From Edaphochlamys debaryana (Eukaryota; Chlorophyta; Chlorophyceae; Chlamydomonadales), in the NCBI GenBank assembly GCA_016858145.1, contig JAEHOE010000098.1:1-64000 (forward strand): 64,000 bases of DNA, given 5' to 3'. Both the position numbers and the translations under genes were made by a program. The notes beneath the pieces are model-generated. The model did no database searches, was not told the origin of the DNA, and worked only from the letters and a program-made list of their open reading frames with translations. The stretch's first letter is position 1, and each line of letters starts with the position of its first letter. Below, piece by piece: positions 46,579 through 58,602 of this stretch.

Positions 46579-48036
46579 ATGCATGCATGGTGCGCGCGCG
46601 ACTCGGAGGGCTTCGAACATTCGGAACATTCAGCAGCGCCGATCGCGAGCGCTGTGGCCGAGCCGGCGCGGCAGCTGGCCTCGCGGCTGCAGGCGATCCA
46701 GAGGAGCTTCACGGAAGCAGTTGCAACCGCCGCGGCCGCATCGGGCGTCAGACGGGCCTACTCGGGCCCACTGCCCCCACAGGCGGGGTCCCGCAAGGCC
46801 CAAGGGCCCCCCAAGGCAGCCGCCGCCGCTTGCGAGGCACGACCGGCGGCTAAGGCTGCGAGGGGCGAAGCAGCGGCGTTCAGGCCGGGGTGTGCGGAAG
46901 GGCTAGTGGCAGCGGATGCGCCGGGAGGTCAAGCCCCCGCCCCTGGGGGCCTGGTCGTCCTGGCGGCAGCTGCAGCGACGCTGAAGCTTCAGGCGACGCA
47001 ATCGGCCCCTGCTGCGCCCGTCCGCCGCGCGCCCACCGCCTCCCAGCCCCTGGACCCGTCCGCGTCCCCCAGAGGCGGCCGAGAGTCAGCTGACTCTCCA
47101 CTGCAGTGGCCCACTGCAGTGGGCCCACTGCAGTGGCCCACTGCAGTGGGCCCGCGGCAGGCCCACCCGTGCCCCGCGCCTGGCGCCCTGGCAGCGGCAG
47201 TTGCCCTGCAGGCGGAAGCCGCGGTCAGGACAGGTCTTCATCGGGCCCAGTCAGGCCCAGATCGTGACTACAGGGCGCTCCACGCGGCGGCTGCTGCGTC
47301 AGCACCGCCCCACGCCCCGCCGCCCCTCCAGCCGCCCCCGCTGCCTTCGTCGCTGCTGAGGCGAACCTCGCCGCCGTCACCCAGGCCGTCGGCTGCGGGA
47401 CAGCAGCGGCAGACCAGCGAGACGGCGCAGGGTGCGGGCCCGGGGCCGGGGCCAGGGCCGTCAGGCTCGGGGTTGGCGGGCGCGGCTGGCCGCAGCCCCT
47501 GCAAGCGGCCGGCGGAACGGTGGAGCGAGGACGGGTCACCAGTGGGCGCTCAGCAGCCACGCGACGGGGAGGGGGCATCGGCGGTGGGCGAGGACGCGGG
47601 CGAGGGCCTGAGCTGGCAGCGCCACCTGCAGCTGCAGCTCCGGCGGCGGGGGGTGGAGGAGTGCGTCAAGATCACGCCTTCGAGCGGCGACGGCGGCGCC
47701 CTCGCCCCCGCCGCCGTGCAGGTCAACATGGACACCACTGCCCGCCAGCGGACCCGCCGCCCCGTCAACACCGCCAAGATTGCCGCCGCCGCCGCCATTG
47801 CCACCGTCGCCGCGGCCGCCGAGGCGGCCATGGCCGCCGCTGGCACCAGGGCCGGCGCCGCCAGCGGCGGTGCGTCTGACGACGACGACGGCGGTGATTG
47901 CGCCCCACTGGATGCCCCCGTCTTCCCCGCCCGCGGCGAGACCCTGGCGGCCTTGGCTGCTCGCCACGGGGCGGCGGCTAGGGCGGAGGGCACGGGCGCT
48001 GCGGACGAGCCTCGCGCCAAGCGCCAGCGCGGGTGA
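46579..48036 (+). pseudogene. Truncated chimeric copy of paralogue A
   Basis: The duplication brought the last 1.4 kb of paralogue A downstream of intergenic sequence. From an ATG at 46579, fifteen codons of former non-coding DNA and filler (MHAWCARDSEGFEHS) run in frame into the paralogue A sequence at EHSAAPIASAV, giving a 485-aa open frame to the same stop. The frame is also open further upstream to 46438 but without an ATG. It lacks exon 1 and the N-terminal helix and has no known promoter. It is identical to paralogue A in the shared part, so it is very young. It is best treated as a gene fragment unless transcripts show otherwise. Confidence 0.7.
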
Positions 48037-50157
48037 TGATGCACGAGCGAGCGAGGCGGCCAGTGGCAAGCCGCTCCTTTGCTACTACAATTTGCTTGTT
48101 GAGACTTTCTTGGGGACGGCGCGAAGAGCTGAGCGCGGTGGGGGGATGCAGCTGGGGGAATGAATGAGGGCGGTGCGTCGCTGCTTAGTGCTGGCGCCAG
48201 TCAGGCCATGTAACTGGTTGGATGATAGATTGCATGCACGGGGGTTGATGTATGCGCGTGATGACGCGTGACGCGGGCGGTCCACCAGACCTCAACAACT
48301 TGGATGGCGTATCAATTAGTAAGGTCAGCATAACGTCTAGAATGTCATGATGATGATGGAACTTTGGGGAGTGTCATCCACGGCGGGGTGTGACGAGTGC
48401 GTGCGTGACCCGGGTCGATTGGCCTTGCGTGCCAGGGCGTGCCAACGGGGGTTGGTAATACCGGCCACAACCATTGCACGGGGGCCGCCGGCTCGCAAGC
48501 AAGCTGCAACGCATTCTAATCTGCAGTTTTGATGTGATGGCAACAACGCACAACCTTCCCCACCAATTGAGATCCCCTTCACCACATAAAACTGTTTACG
48601 GTCACTCCGTTCATTCTTCTGCTGCTAGTTCTGCTAGTTCTGCCCTTTCTGCTCATCATACGTAGGGTGGGGTTACAGCTATACACCCCCTTGGTGTCCG
48701 CCGGATGTCGTCTGGACCGGTAGGTGTTATGGACCGGTCGCTGCAACCCTCTCCGATCACTGCTGATGGGTTTCATGCATGTTTATTAGCCATGTCGTCA
48801 TGCTGCTAGCTCTTGCAAACCTGGCAAGCTCCTACATGAGTGTTTGTCTTCAGATCCCTTGTGCCTTGGCTCCCAAGCCGGGATCTCTTCATGACGCACA
48901 GTGCTTAGTACCCGCCCCGTATGGGGCGGGCGAGCGAGTTTCCCCGTGGGCTGTCTCTGCTGGACGGATTTAGCGGCTACGGGGATTAGGGTTATGGAGG
49001 AGGGCGCTAGACCTCCTCAAAGCTATTAGCTTCTCGACGGATTTGGCGGAGGATGCCATGCACCGGACCTTGGCGGTGGGACCTGGGTAAGAGAGACACT
49101 GACTAAGTGTAGTACACGGGACCTGTCCGGATGCATGGGTGCTCAGCGGGGCGGCGTGGGAGGTGGCGAGGGGGGGGGGGGGGAGGCGGTGAGGCCGATG
49201 TGAGGCCTGCGTGATCCTCCGCCGGGGAGGAAGCTCTGGGGTCGTCCTGCCGTCTGAACGAAGTGCAGAACGCAGGGGAAATGAGAAGAGGGGACGAGAA
49301 CGCAGGAGCCGCGGGAAACGCTGCTGAGGCGCCTCGCATGATGCAACGGCGTGTCGCCTACACAATGCCCCTTGACGCATGCAGTGCGGCGCGCATGCAG
49401 GTAGGGTGCATGCTCGTGCCCCGCGGCCTCCCTCCCCCCGCGGCCCCCTCCGCCGCCCGCGACCCACCAGCGACCCACCGGCCATGCAAACCCAACCCCG
49501 ACACCCCGCTCATCAGTGGTTGTGCTACTGAAAGGCATGCATATGCATTGCATGCATGGGTGAAGGAAAAGCTTGCTCGTCTTACATGCATACGGTAACA
49601 TCATCAACTCACATCTGCGTGCTCATCAGCGCCGGGAAAGTCCCGAGCGGTCGGTTGCTTGCCGCCTCCACACCTTGTACCGAGCTAGATTATTTGCCCC
49701 GCCCCTCGCTCCCCAACCGGGCAAACCTGCTTCAGAACACTACCCTGGCGACACCGGCAGGCGGGGTCATGGCTCATCATGGGGATTCATGTGCTGCCTT
49801 GGCAGCCTTACCTGTAACCACAGGCTTATGTACGCCATTAGTGTCAATCAGTGCGGCCCACCAATCATTCATTCCTCAGAGTGCTTGCTCTAACTATCAA
49901 TGCAACCCTGCGGGCTACCTGCCCAATGACTAGCCGCGCGTCACACTGGGGGCATTCATCACCGGCACTCGGAACTAGTCAGTGAGCTCCCGCCATCCAG
50001 AGAAAGCCACGGACGGGGTCAAAGTGGGGCGTTCCAGCGCAATACACTCAGGCCTCCGAAGCAGCCACGCACCCCGCAGCCACGGGTACACACGTGCGTG
50101 CACACACACGGGCTCTCGGGCTATGCATGCATGGTGCGCGCGCGACTCGGAGGGCTT
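46622..50157 (+). repeat. Direct duplication, copy 2 (3.54 kb)
   Basis: This is the second copy of 43079-46613. It is joined to copy 1 by eight extra bases (CGAACATT, 46614-46621) that resemble the start of the unit itself (GGAACATT). The right edge diverges after GGAGGGCTT (50157). Copy 2 is next to the 3' end of paralogue B. Confidence 0.95.
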
Positions 50158-50238
50158 GCTGACTGCGGTGCCGCGTTGGCGGCGTCCCATGTGGGGAGCT
50201 AGTGATGAGGCCCGCACCTCTATCTAGCGCGCCCCTGC
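48037..50238. other. Duplicate of the intergenic DNA, then the 3' flank of paralogue B
   Basis: Positions 48037-50157 repeat 44494-46613. Positions 50158-50238 are unique and end at the stop of the convergent paralogue B, whose 3' UTR must extend into copy 2; candidate minus-strand TGTAA at 49582-49586. No further gene is supported. Confidence 0.6.
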
Positions 50239-52546
50239 CTAGGCGCAGTGCCGCTTGGCTGCCCGCTCATCCGACGCCGCCCGCTCGAGCCGCCGTGCAG
50301 CGTTTGCCCTACTGGCGCTGTCCGGTGCCGCCGGCAGCGCGGCCATGCCCTCCAGCACAGCAGCGGCCCGGACCAACTCCGCATCAGCCTCAGGCTCAAC
50401 CCCGGGTGGCTGCGGCCGCCACGCTGCCGTGGCAGTGCTGCTGCCCGCGTGGGGGCCGCGTGGTGCTGGCGGCGGGTGGGCGGCGGCGGAGGGCAGCGGC
50501 GGCGGCGGCGGCGGCGGCAGTGGCCGAAGGCCGTTGAGCTGCCGCGCCAGCAGAGCCTCGCTGCAGCGGCTGGCGGGTGAGGGAGGCGGGGGCGCCGCCG
50601 CCCGGGGAATGGCAAAGGCAGCGGCCGTTGAGACCAGATCCCTGCTGCTGCTGGCGGCGCCGCCACGGCCCTCGTCACCAGCTGCCAACGCCGCCGGAGC
50701 CTTCTGGTGCAGCCCTTGCAAACCCCCCCGCCCATAGCTGCCGCCACCCTGCAACGACGACCGCTCTTGCGGAGACCGCGAGCCTCGCCCCACGAGCTCC
50801 CGCGGGCACGCCCGTGCCATGGCCGTGAGGGCCTGCGGGGCCAGGTCCTCCCCGGTACCGGTATGCCCTTGCGCACAGCCAGCGGCGGCGGTGTCGCCCG
50901 CGCGTGCGTCTTGTGCCGCCAGGGCGCCATCGAGGCCGCCCCGCGGCTGCAGCGAGAGCGCCAGCAGGAGGTCTCGCACAAGCCGCGGGGCCACCGGCCC
51001 CGAGCTGCTGCGGGGGGATGGGCGGCCGTCCTCTGCAGACTCCGCCGCGGCAACTGGCCCCGGCCTCACGGCGTGGTGGGGCTCGGCGGCTGCGCTGCGG
51101 GCGGCTGGGCTGGGCCCGGCTTGGCTCCACAGCCCCCGCTCAGGCGCTGCCGCTAATGACGGCGGCAGCTCCGGACACGGCGGGCCGCCGTCGGCTGCGC
51201 CGGGGCCAGCGGTGCCGGCGGAGATTGCCACCTGCACCGTCGCGGGCGTGACGCCGTTGTACGGCATGCAGGAGCCCAGCAGGGGCAGCGCGGCAGCCGG
51301 CTCTGCCTTCGGCGACGCCGGGGCTGCCTCGGAGGCACATGGCGGCGGCGACTGCTGGGGGCCTTTGGGCTCGTCCTCTTGGACCGCAGCCGCAGCGAAC
51401 AGGGATCGCAGGGCGGCATCTTTGTGCGGGTGGCCGGACGGCGGCGGCAGCGAGCAAGGGGGGAGGGGCGAGGCGGGGGCGTGGGGCTGGGGGCCGCCGG
51501 TGCATGGTGCGGTCCAGGAGGCGGAGTAGGTGCCGCTGCCGCGGGCCTCCTCCAGCGTGGGGCCGCAGCGGGGGTCTGTGGGTTTGCGGTCGTAGCTGAG
51601 CTCCGAGTGCAGCGGCTGGGCCTCGGTCGGGCCCGCGGTTGGGCCCGCCTGGGCCTGAAGCGGCCCGAGGGCCTGCACGGCCTCCTCTCGCTTCACACGC
51701 TGGGCCGGCGGCAGGGCTTCTGCTGGCGCGGCCGGGGCCGGGGCCCCGAGTGGTGCCGGCTCGCTTCGCTCCTGTATCCCCCTCACTGACCCGGCTAGCT
51801 GCACGTTGCTTTGGCCCCTCACTGGAGCCTCCCATTCGCGCTCGTGCTCCAGATCCCGCTGCCTTGGCCCCTGCAGCTCGGCGAGCTCCCGCTGCTGCCG
51901 CTGCCGCTGGCTCCGCAGCTCGTCCAGCAGAGCCCGGCGCACCAGGGCCACGTCCCGAGCCACCGCCAGCTCCAGGCGGGCGAGGGCCGCCTTCCGCGCC
52001 TGGTGGAAGGCCGGCGGGGCACGGGCCGGGGCCGAGCAGGGACAGCCGGTAAGCAGTAAGCGTGACGCATGCGCGGTGGGGCAGGGCAGGGAGCTGATGA
52101 GGTCCGGGACGGAGTGTTTGGGATGCGAGCCCACTCGGTCGTGAGCGCATCAGGTCCAAGCGCTCCGAGGTTCGCTCCCGCCCTGGGCCTGATCCTCCGT
52201 CCTGTGCGTGGCTCGACCCCAGGTCGGATAGGCCGCGGTGCCCCGCGTCTCTGTTTACCAGCCCCCATCCCCGGCCTGCAGAAGCCCTGCCTCCGCCCGT
52301 GGTGCGTGCGCTTGCTTCCAGGCCGGGGGGCCAAGCCAGTGCATGCTCCCGCCACACACTCACCCGTGTCTCCTGGAGCCACCCGGACAGCTGCCGCCCG
52401 AGGCACACGAGCTCGCCCGCCCGGTCTGTCATGAGGTCCAAGCTGCCAGCCCTCTCATCAAGGGCCGCGGCCGCCGAGGGCTGCACATCGAGCACGCCCG
52501 ATGCAGCCCGGTGGATTGCAGCCCGCCGGAGTGAGCTTGGCTGCAT
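50239..52546 (-). CDS. Unrecognised low-complexity protein, paralogue B
   Basis: Two exons on the minus strand, 52546-52364 and 51999-50239, joined in phase 0, give 647 aa. Exon 1 ends LGRQLSGWLQETR, matching LAARLADIR of paralogue A. Exon 2 opens ARKAALARLELAVARDVALV, matching the charged helix of paralogue A, and continues RQRQQRELAEL, a likely coiled coil. Other shared islands are PLLGSCMPYNG and the end DERAAKRHCA. The rest is Ala/Pro/Ser/Gly-rich, with a poly-Pro run ([11 protein letters not shown]) near residue 560. The intron is in the same place and phase as in paralogue A, so the pair arose by duplication in inverted orientation and has diverged strongly. No recognised domain. An earlier start is possible because the frame remains open upstream. 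Confidence 0.68.
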
Positions 52547-52807
52547 CTTCACATGGCTGGGGTAGGCGCCGGGCGCTGGCGGGTGCGTGCCGGTGTCGCT
52601 GGGGGCCCGAACGTGTGCCGGGGCGGGGGCGGGGCCGCTGGGGGCGTGCTGGCCATACGCCCACCTCGTGGCGGGGCCGCGGCGGCGGCTTAGTGCCGAC
52701 TGCTCCCCGCCGTCCTCGGCTCGAGGGCTGCAGCACGCAGCGCCAAACGAGCTGGCGGATAGGCCGTGGCACAGGGCAGACCTACTGAGGGATGGAGCAG
52801 GGGGGGG

Positions 52808-53525
52808 GTACAAACAAAGTTGCCCGATATCATGCCCCAAAGTCCCCCGACCCCCCGGGACCGACGACCGACCGACCCGTACAGTGTACGACACTGTCGT
52901 ACAAGGCCTGTACATACTCCATTACATGCCTTTCGCGTTTCGCTGGACTGCTGACCGTGTGCTCTATCCATGGGCGCGCACAGCACTCCCGGTGGTCCAC
53001 GTTGGTCGGGTACCATCAACCATGCCACGGACCCCGACCCGTCAATTGACCAAAGGCTCGGCACCGAGGGGCGATATCAGGGCTTTAGTTTGCTAGTACT
53101 GTGCGATCTGAGGCGCGGGAGTGGAAGGCGGGCTTCCGGGAGCACCTGGGAGACGCCTTTGGGTGGCCGCGTGTGTGCCCGGGGCCCGGCATGCCGACAT
53201 GTCCAATCTGTCCCGACTCCCTAACACCGCTGGAAGGGTACCAGTGACTTGCCAGCATAAGTTCTTGCCATGCTGCATGATTAGAGCGTGCGGGATGATG
53301 CTGGGCAGTGCTCTACGCCGCGCTGACAAAGTCCCGCCACACAGCCTCCCAAAGTCCCCCCACCCCCCCCGACCTACCGACGACCGACCGAGAACTTTGG
53401 GCCCCCATAACTTTGCAATTACACCTCCGATTTTATTTCTAAAAATGGATTCGGGATCCTCACGGCAAGCTCTGTTCAGATGAGGCATGATGTATGTCTG
53501 GGAGGACCTACCCCCCCCCCTGGAT
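52808..53525. repeat. Dispersed repeat, locus 2 (two-block element)
   Basis: Block one (about 52808-52960) has ACAAACAAAGTT, a CCCCGACCCCCC/GACCGACCGACC tract and a hairpin TGTACGACACTGTCGTACA (52888-52906). Block two (about 53325-53525) has ACAAAGTCC, a C-rich GACCGACCGA tract, then CTTTGGGCCCCCATAACTTTG and a GAGGCATGATGTATG tail. Order and spacing mirror 10375-11130; the middle shares GGCATGCCGACATG (10785-10798; 53187-53200). Confidence 0.6.
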
Positions 53526-56391
53526 GGAGGGGTGGGTTTCAGCGCGAAACGCGTTCTGGGGAAGCGGGGGCACACGTTTCGGCGTACTACATGTCAGACT
53601 CGGTTCCACACACACCTTTCAAACGCAACCGGCGGTACCGTTTCGGTTGCGGAGCGCGGCTGCGTCTTCGTGGTGTCCGCAGTGATATCAGCAGCCTCCA
53701 ACATGAGCCGTACCGGCCACCCGGCCCGCACCCAAGCGCAGGCAGAAAGGTTGGCGTCACTGTCCGCCCTATCCTGCTGGATGCACAGAAAAAGCAGCGG
53801 GATAAGTGCAGAGTAGCAAAGTATCAGCGGCATGCTCTTCGCTTCGCCCTTGGCCCTCGCTCCATCCTCGCCATCCCGGCATGGCACGTGCAGGTCGCTC
53901 GAGCACACGGTGACGACGGAAACCGTTTCCAACTGGGCTTGCAGCCTGATAAGGAACTCGGATCTAGACCCGCATGACGCGGTTGGGAGCAGCGCCCACG
54001 CTCTTTTTGGGTTGACTAGGTTGACGACGGGCGCGTTAGGAATGCAGCAGCGGCCGACACTGGCCGGACTCAACGCTCAGCCTCTTTTGGGGCCAGCCCC
54101 CGCGACTGCTGTTGTCCGCAAGTACAAGCTCACCCTTAAGCAGCAGCCGCGCGCAGTGAAAAAACAGTCCAGGTACCTGCACTGAGAGCGACCGGGAGCG
54201 TCGCGCGCGCTCGTCGGCCTGCTCCTCGCTCGCGCAGGGCCTGAAAGCACAGCTACTGCAACCAAAGCTGCTGCAAGGTGGAGCTTTACCTAAGGATAGC
54301 ATGAGGGAAGTATGTTGGCTCGCGCGCGCCCGAGAAAGCTCGGCGCGGCGCGCCGCTGTTCGCGTGCGTGCGTCGTGGAATTGCAGTTACTCGCGTTGTG
54401 GGTTCCGTTTTGAGATGTGTGTCCGAGTTGGGTGCCCTGGCAGTGGGCGGACGCGCGACGTCCGATTGATGAGTGGTACGAGTCGGGACGCCCGTGGCGC
54501 ACACAACGTGGCCTGCGCGCACCGGATTGTCGCGCTTGTTCGCCCTACGCTTCTATACTTCAGCGTATGTGTGCTGGCGACCAGGCAGACTGGCCGTTGG
54601 GTCTTCCTTAGGTAGGTGTCACGCCGTGACGCACCTCAAAGTGTGACGCGGTCGGCCGACGCTCGCGCAGGCTTCTGTCATGCGAACTTCATCAGCATGG
54701 GTACGCACATCCCTCGCTATCTGGCCCTGACGCGTCGGCCAGGCGTTTAGGGCGGCAACTGTTCGGCCCTTCCCAGCAGGCGCCTGGGGAGACTCCGGAG
54801 AGGGCGGGAGCGCAGGAAGGGGGACGCCCATAGGACGCCGGGGACAGGTCAGGAGGGGGCGCCTTGCAAGGGCAGCCCGCTGGATGGGCAGCGGGATCCG
54901 GACTGCCTGCGGGCCGTGCCAAGCAAGTACGCTGGCAGGGTGCAAGAATGGCAGCAGGCACTGCCGATCGAGTTCCGTGCCATTCAGCAGTCGAGCTGCA
55001 TGCGTGCGTCACGAGGAACACGGGGCAGGGGGGGATCCGCACCGCATGCTGGGTTGGCACATCTGCGCCGTAGGGTCCCATTGTCCCTGCTGTCTGCCAA
55101 CAACCGACAAGAGTGCGCCGCAGCTGCGGGAATGGCATGCAGGCGGCGCCCCTCCCCCGCAGCCCCAAGCCAGATAGAAGGCGCACATGATGAATGCAAA
55201 CGGGACACGGCAGCTGACTCAGCCAGTCGGCCTGGCATGCACATGCATGGGCGCGAGGGAGCGCGCGGCAAACACTTGCATGATGCCACACAGCGCCTGC
55301 ACCCTACAGTGGATGACCTGCATGCTCCATCGCCAACACGCGTCGACCTCCTCCCTCAGAGTCTTAAGAGGTGGCAAACCCAGGAGCGGTAGAGCTCCGG
55401 CAGTCCCGGCCCACGCAATGGACGGGGCCCTGCACAGCACACTCAAGGCCCTGTACTCCTCTAGGCTCTCCATGGCGGCAGCACACGAGGGCTTCCCCGT
55501 CTGCGCCTCGCCCTCCATTGGCCATCGGACAAGCGATCTCAGGGCAACAACACGCCCCTCCGTCCGACCCACCACAGAAGCAGCTCAACCCTGAAGCTGC
55601 GGCCGTCCTTGTGCCTGCAAATTCCTCCTTTACGCTGTTGCGCATTACGCCCAAGCCTCTGCCCACGCGGGCACGGCGTCCAGCCCCTCCGGTCTCTCCA
55701 CATGAGCCAGGCGAACCTGCCGTACGGCCAGGCCAGCCAGAGCCACTCCTACAGGACGTTGCAGCGCAAGCCGAAACCCCTCCAGCACCAGCCGAGCTCC
55801 TTGCCCCGCTTCAACTTCTCCTTGCCACAAGTGGAGCCTTCAGGCTTCCCGATGGCGCACACACACACGGCTGTACTCTACTGCACGCCAGGCGGGCGGG
55901 GCTGCATGGCGGCCTCCTCCTCCTGCCGCTGGCCACGCCGCCCGTTTTCTCTCCTGGTGGTCCGGCTATGTCCGGCCGAGGCGGTCAGACGCCTGACAAG
56001 CGCACCACCTCGTGTAGTGCGGGGTTCCAACGGATCAATGGCCGGGTGCGAGCCCGCGTGCCGTGGTGCGGGCTGGTGGTGGAGGGGGTTGGGGGCTACC
56101 GGTATACGGAGCCAGACTCGAACATTGGGCCCCCTGGGGGGGACCACGGGGCTCAGCCATTTTCCTGCCTTCGGGCTTGTTTCTCCTGAGCGCACGTGCT
56201 CAGTGAAGTAAGAGCAAGCCTACTCAGTTGCCAGAGACCTCGCTTGCCCCAAGAAGACGTGCCGCCCGATGCGGGGAGAGGCTCAAACTGGCAAGCGACG
56301 GGCTCGGACCGCGGTTCGGGGCTCTGGCACACGACACGCGAACATATGGACGACCAAAGGGGCGGGAATCGGCGCTGGGCTTTACAGGTGG

Positions 56392-56396
56392 CCACC
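56392..56396 (-). terminator. Candidate TGTAA poly(A) signal of bL35
   Basis: It is the first TGTAA on the coding strand downstream of the bL35 stop, about 865 bases away. Confidence 0.3.
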
Positions 56397-57260
56397 CTGT
56401 TTGGGAGCCACAACGCAGCGGCGGCCCACTGGCCCGACCCACATTACGCACGTGCACGCGGGAGAACCGCAGCCGAACGTCCTAGCCCGCGCCAGCCCCG
56501 GCGGCGGCCGCTGCGGCCCCGGCCTCCGTCCCATGCGCCCTGCACCCTCACACCCGCCGACGTCCACCCTGGCGGCAGTGCCACCCCAACGTCCTCTATC
56601 TTGATCGCACAATCGAACCCATCACCACTCCCGCTCCATGAGAAACACCCCTGATCCCACACACCAGCGTGGCTGGGCGCTGGCCTGGCGAAAGCCTTGG
56701 GCCCTGAGGGCCTAGGCAGGCTCCGCGCTAAAACGGCACCACGGGCTGCGGAAGCAAAATCGCCCGACGTGCCGGCTCCACGCCCTAGCCCACGCCAACG
56801 CTCCAGCCCACGCCGTGCTCCAAGGGGCCAGCGGTGAGGCAGCAGGCCCCCATGGACCCGCCAGCGCTCACGCGCCGCCCTCAAGCGCCGCCACCTCCAG
56901 CTTTAGGCCGAGGCTCGCTGCGGCGTCCCGCCTTGCCTCGCCTCGCCTCCTCCAGGACGAGGACGTCCCTCCATCCGCTACAGCTCCCAAGCTGCATGCG
57001 GCGCCGAGCCCAAACCCTCCACCCAGCGCCGCTGCGCTCTGGGCCGGCCTCTCGCTTCAGCACTGTCGCCGCAAAGCGCCGCTCCCATGCCGCTGCTGGC
57101 GCCGTCACGCCGCCGCTCCTCAGGACAGCCCAGTTTGACCAAGTCAGAAAGGCCACCTGAACCACAGCTGTGGCGGCACTGGCCTCGGGAAGCAGGCCCA
57201 CGGCCGAGCCGTGTGCTGCACTCCCGCTTGGCGGCCGGTCGCGGGCCGAAGACGGCCCGC

Positions 57261-58231
57261 TTACTTGCTGAGGGAGTGGTTAGGCAGGCACTTCGTCGCG
57301 TTGTACACGTCAGCTGGGCTGAGGACGAAGTTCTTCTTCAGGTTGCTGCGGGGGCAAGCGGGGGACGGGGGACAGGTTCAATGCGGACACACGAGAGCGG
57401 CCGGCGCTGGCGCCCCCACCTCTCCTATCCCACCCCGCCCAGCCCGTGTGCCCCTCGCTATCCCCGACCGCACCCCCCGCTTAGCGCTACTCACCGGATC
57501 TCGTCGCGGCTCATCTTCTCGTTGAAGTGCTGCTTGCCGGCGTGGCGAGCCATGAGCTTGCCGGTGCCGGTCACCTTGAAGCGCTTGGCAGCGGCCTGTG
57601 TAAAAAGCGAACGAGAACAAACAATCAATTAGCATGGCAGGCCAGGATTGCGGAAGCCGGGGGACGGCCGGCGGGGCCCGGGCGGCATCCGTGGTCCGCA
57701 CCTTGCGGGTCTTCAGCTTGGCCTCCACGACCACGGTGGTCGGGGCAGCCTTGCAGGGCTGTGGATCAAGATGGACAGCAACAACGAGTTAGCGGTGAAG
57801 CGCACCGCGCGCAAGGCGAGAGTTGTGGCGACGAGCCGCACCGCACGCCGTCGCGGCCCCGCGCAAAGCCCCAAGCCAGAACCCTCTGCTATAAGCAATA
57901 TGCTTACAGCAACGACCGAGCGGACGGCCACCGGCGACGCCAGGAAGGCAGAGCTGCGCGAGGCCACAGCCGGGGCCTGCAGAGGGGAGAGCCACCCAAA
58001 TCAACCCATGACCCTCATACGCCCTCCTCGATGGAAGGAGCAAGAGGCGGCAGAGCGCGTGCACGCCAGGGCTCCGCTGGACCACAAGGTGCCGCCGGCG
58101 ACCGAAGCGTCCAAAGCGTCCGGGGCTGCCCCAACAACTCAGTGCAGCCTAGAAGCTGCTTAATTGCTATCTAAACGGCTTACAGCCTTTCTCACCGGGG
58201 CGCGAGCGGCCATGCGCTGCATAGCGAACAT
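57261..58231 (-). CDS. RPL35: Plastid 50S ribosomal protein L35 (bL35c), nuclear-encoded
   Basis: This is a component of the large subunit of the chloroplast ribosome. Five exons: 58231-58196, 57976-57908, 57758-57702, 57595-57495, 57345-57261. All are GT..AG and in phase, giving 115 aa. The bL35 core is clear: [19 protein letters not shown], then [12 protein letters not shown], the conserved basic RNA-binding N-terminal half of bL35, followed by [20 protein letters not shown]. The first two exons (about 35 residues: [12 protein letters not shown]..., ending SVVA) are Ala/Arg/Ser/Val-rich with no acids, as expected of a transit peptide. The size fits bL35 plus leader. A mitochondrial bL35 is the alternative; the [19 protein letters not shown] form and the leader favour the plastid. 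It is transcribed divergently from the barrel-like gene, sharing 371 bp. Confidence 0.92.
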
Positions 58232-58602
58232 TTTTGGTAGAGTTCGGCTAAAGCGGCTGCACAGGAGCGGGTATGGGACTCTGCAACAGATCTGTGGCGC
58301 AGGAGGGGCAGCAGCGACCTGACTTGGTCGAGCGCGGCCATGGCCGACCGAACTCCATGCAGTGCGCGGCCATTGCCCAAACCCCGGCATACACATATAC
58401 CCACCGTGTAGCTTACAACACGCTTTGCCCGGGTGGGGCAATTGGGCGTGGTTGTGCTCTGCGAGTGCAATTGGCACGGCCTTCCCGACACACACGCAAC
58501 CGCAGCCCGCGCGGTATTACTGACATTGCTAGTTCACAGAATATCCGCTGGGTAACACGCTTCGTCAGCTGTGTTTACGCCGGCGGCGCCCGAGACCCCG
58601 CC
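58232..58602. promoter_or_regulatory. Shared bidirectional promoter region
   Basis: Only 371 bp separate the two start codons of the head-to-head pair, so both promoters and both 5' UTRs must lie here. No clear TATA box was found. The frame upstream of 58603 is open to 58273, but the ATG at 58603 (CCGCCATGT) is the better start. Confidence 0.6.

Larger units (their letters stand above)
43079..46613 (+). repeat. Direct duplication, copy 1 (3.54 kb)
   Basis: The block begins inside exon 2 of paralogue A (CGGAACATTCAG) and ends in the intergenic region at GGAGGGCTT. It is repeated at 46622-50157 with an offset of 3,543 bp. Every open frame checked is identical between the copies. The only difference noticed is one G in the G-run (13 at about 45627, 14 at about 49170). 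Confidence 0.95.
52547..57260. other. Intergenic, repeat-containing, no gene recognised
   Basis: It contains the second locus of the dispersed repeat (52808-53525). The rest is unique-looking; 54300-54560 is less GC-rich. The longest frame (55371-56189, no ATG at its start) is Pro/Ala-rich with no domain and no splice support. Part of 56390-57260 is probably the 3' UTR of bL35. Confidence 0.5.

Noticed and set aside
56080..56130. AGACTCGAAC-type sequence as a minus-strand tRNA
   Set aside because: The T-stem does not pair and no D-arm or acceptor was found.
55371..56189. 273-codon open frame as a gene
   Set aside because: It does not begin with ATG, is Pro/Ala low-complexity, lacks domains and splice partners, and overlaps other open frames of similar length.
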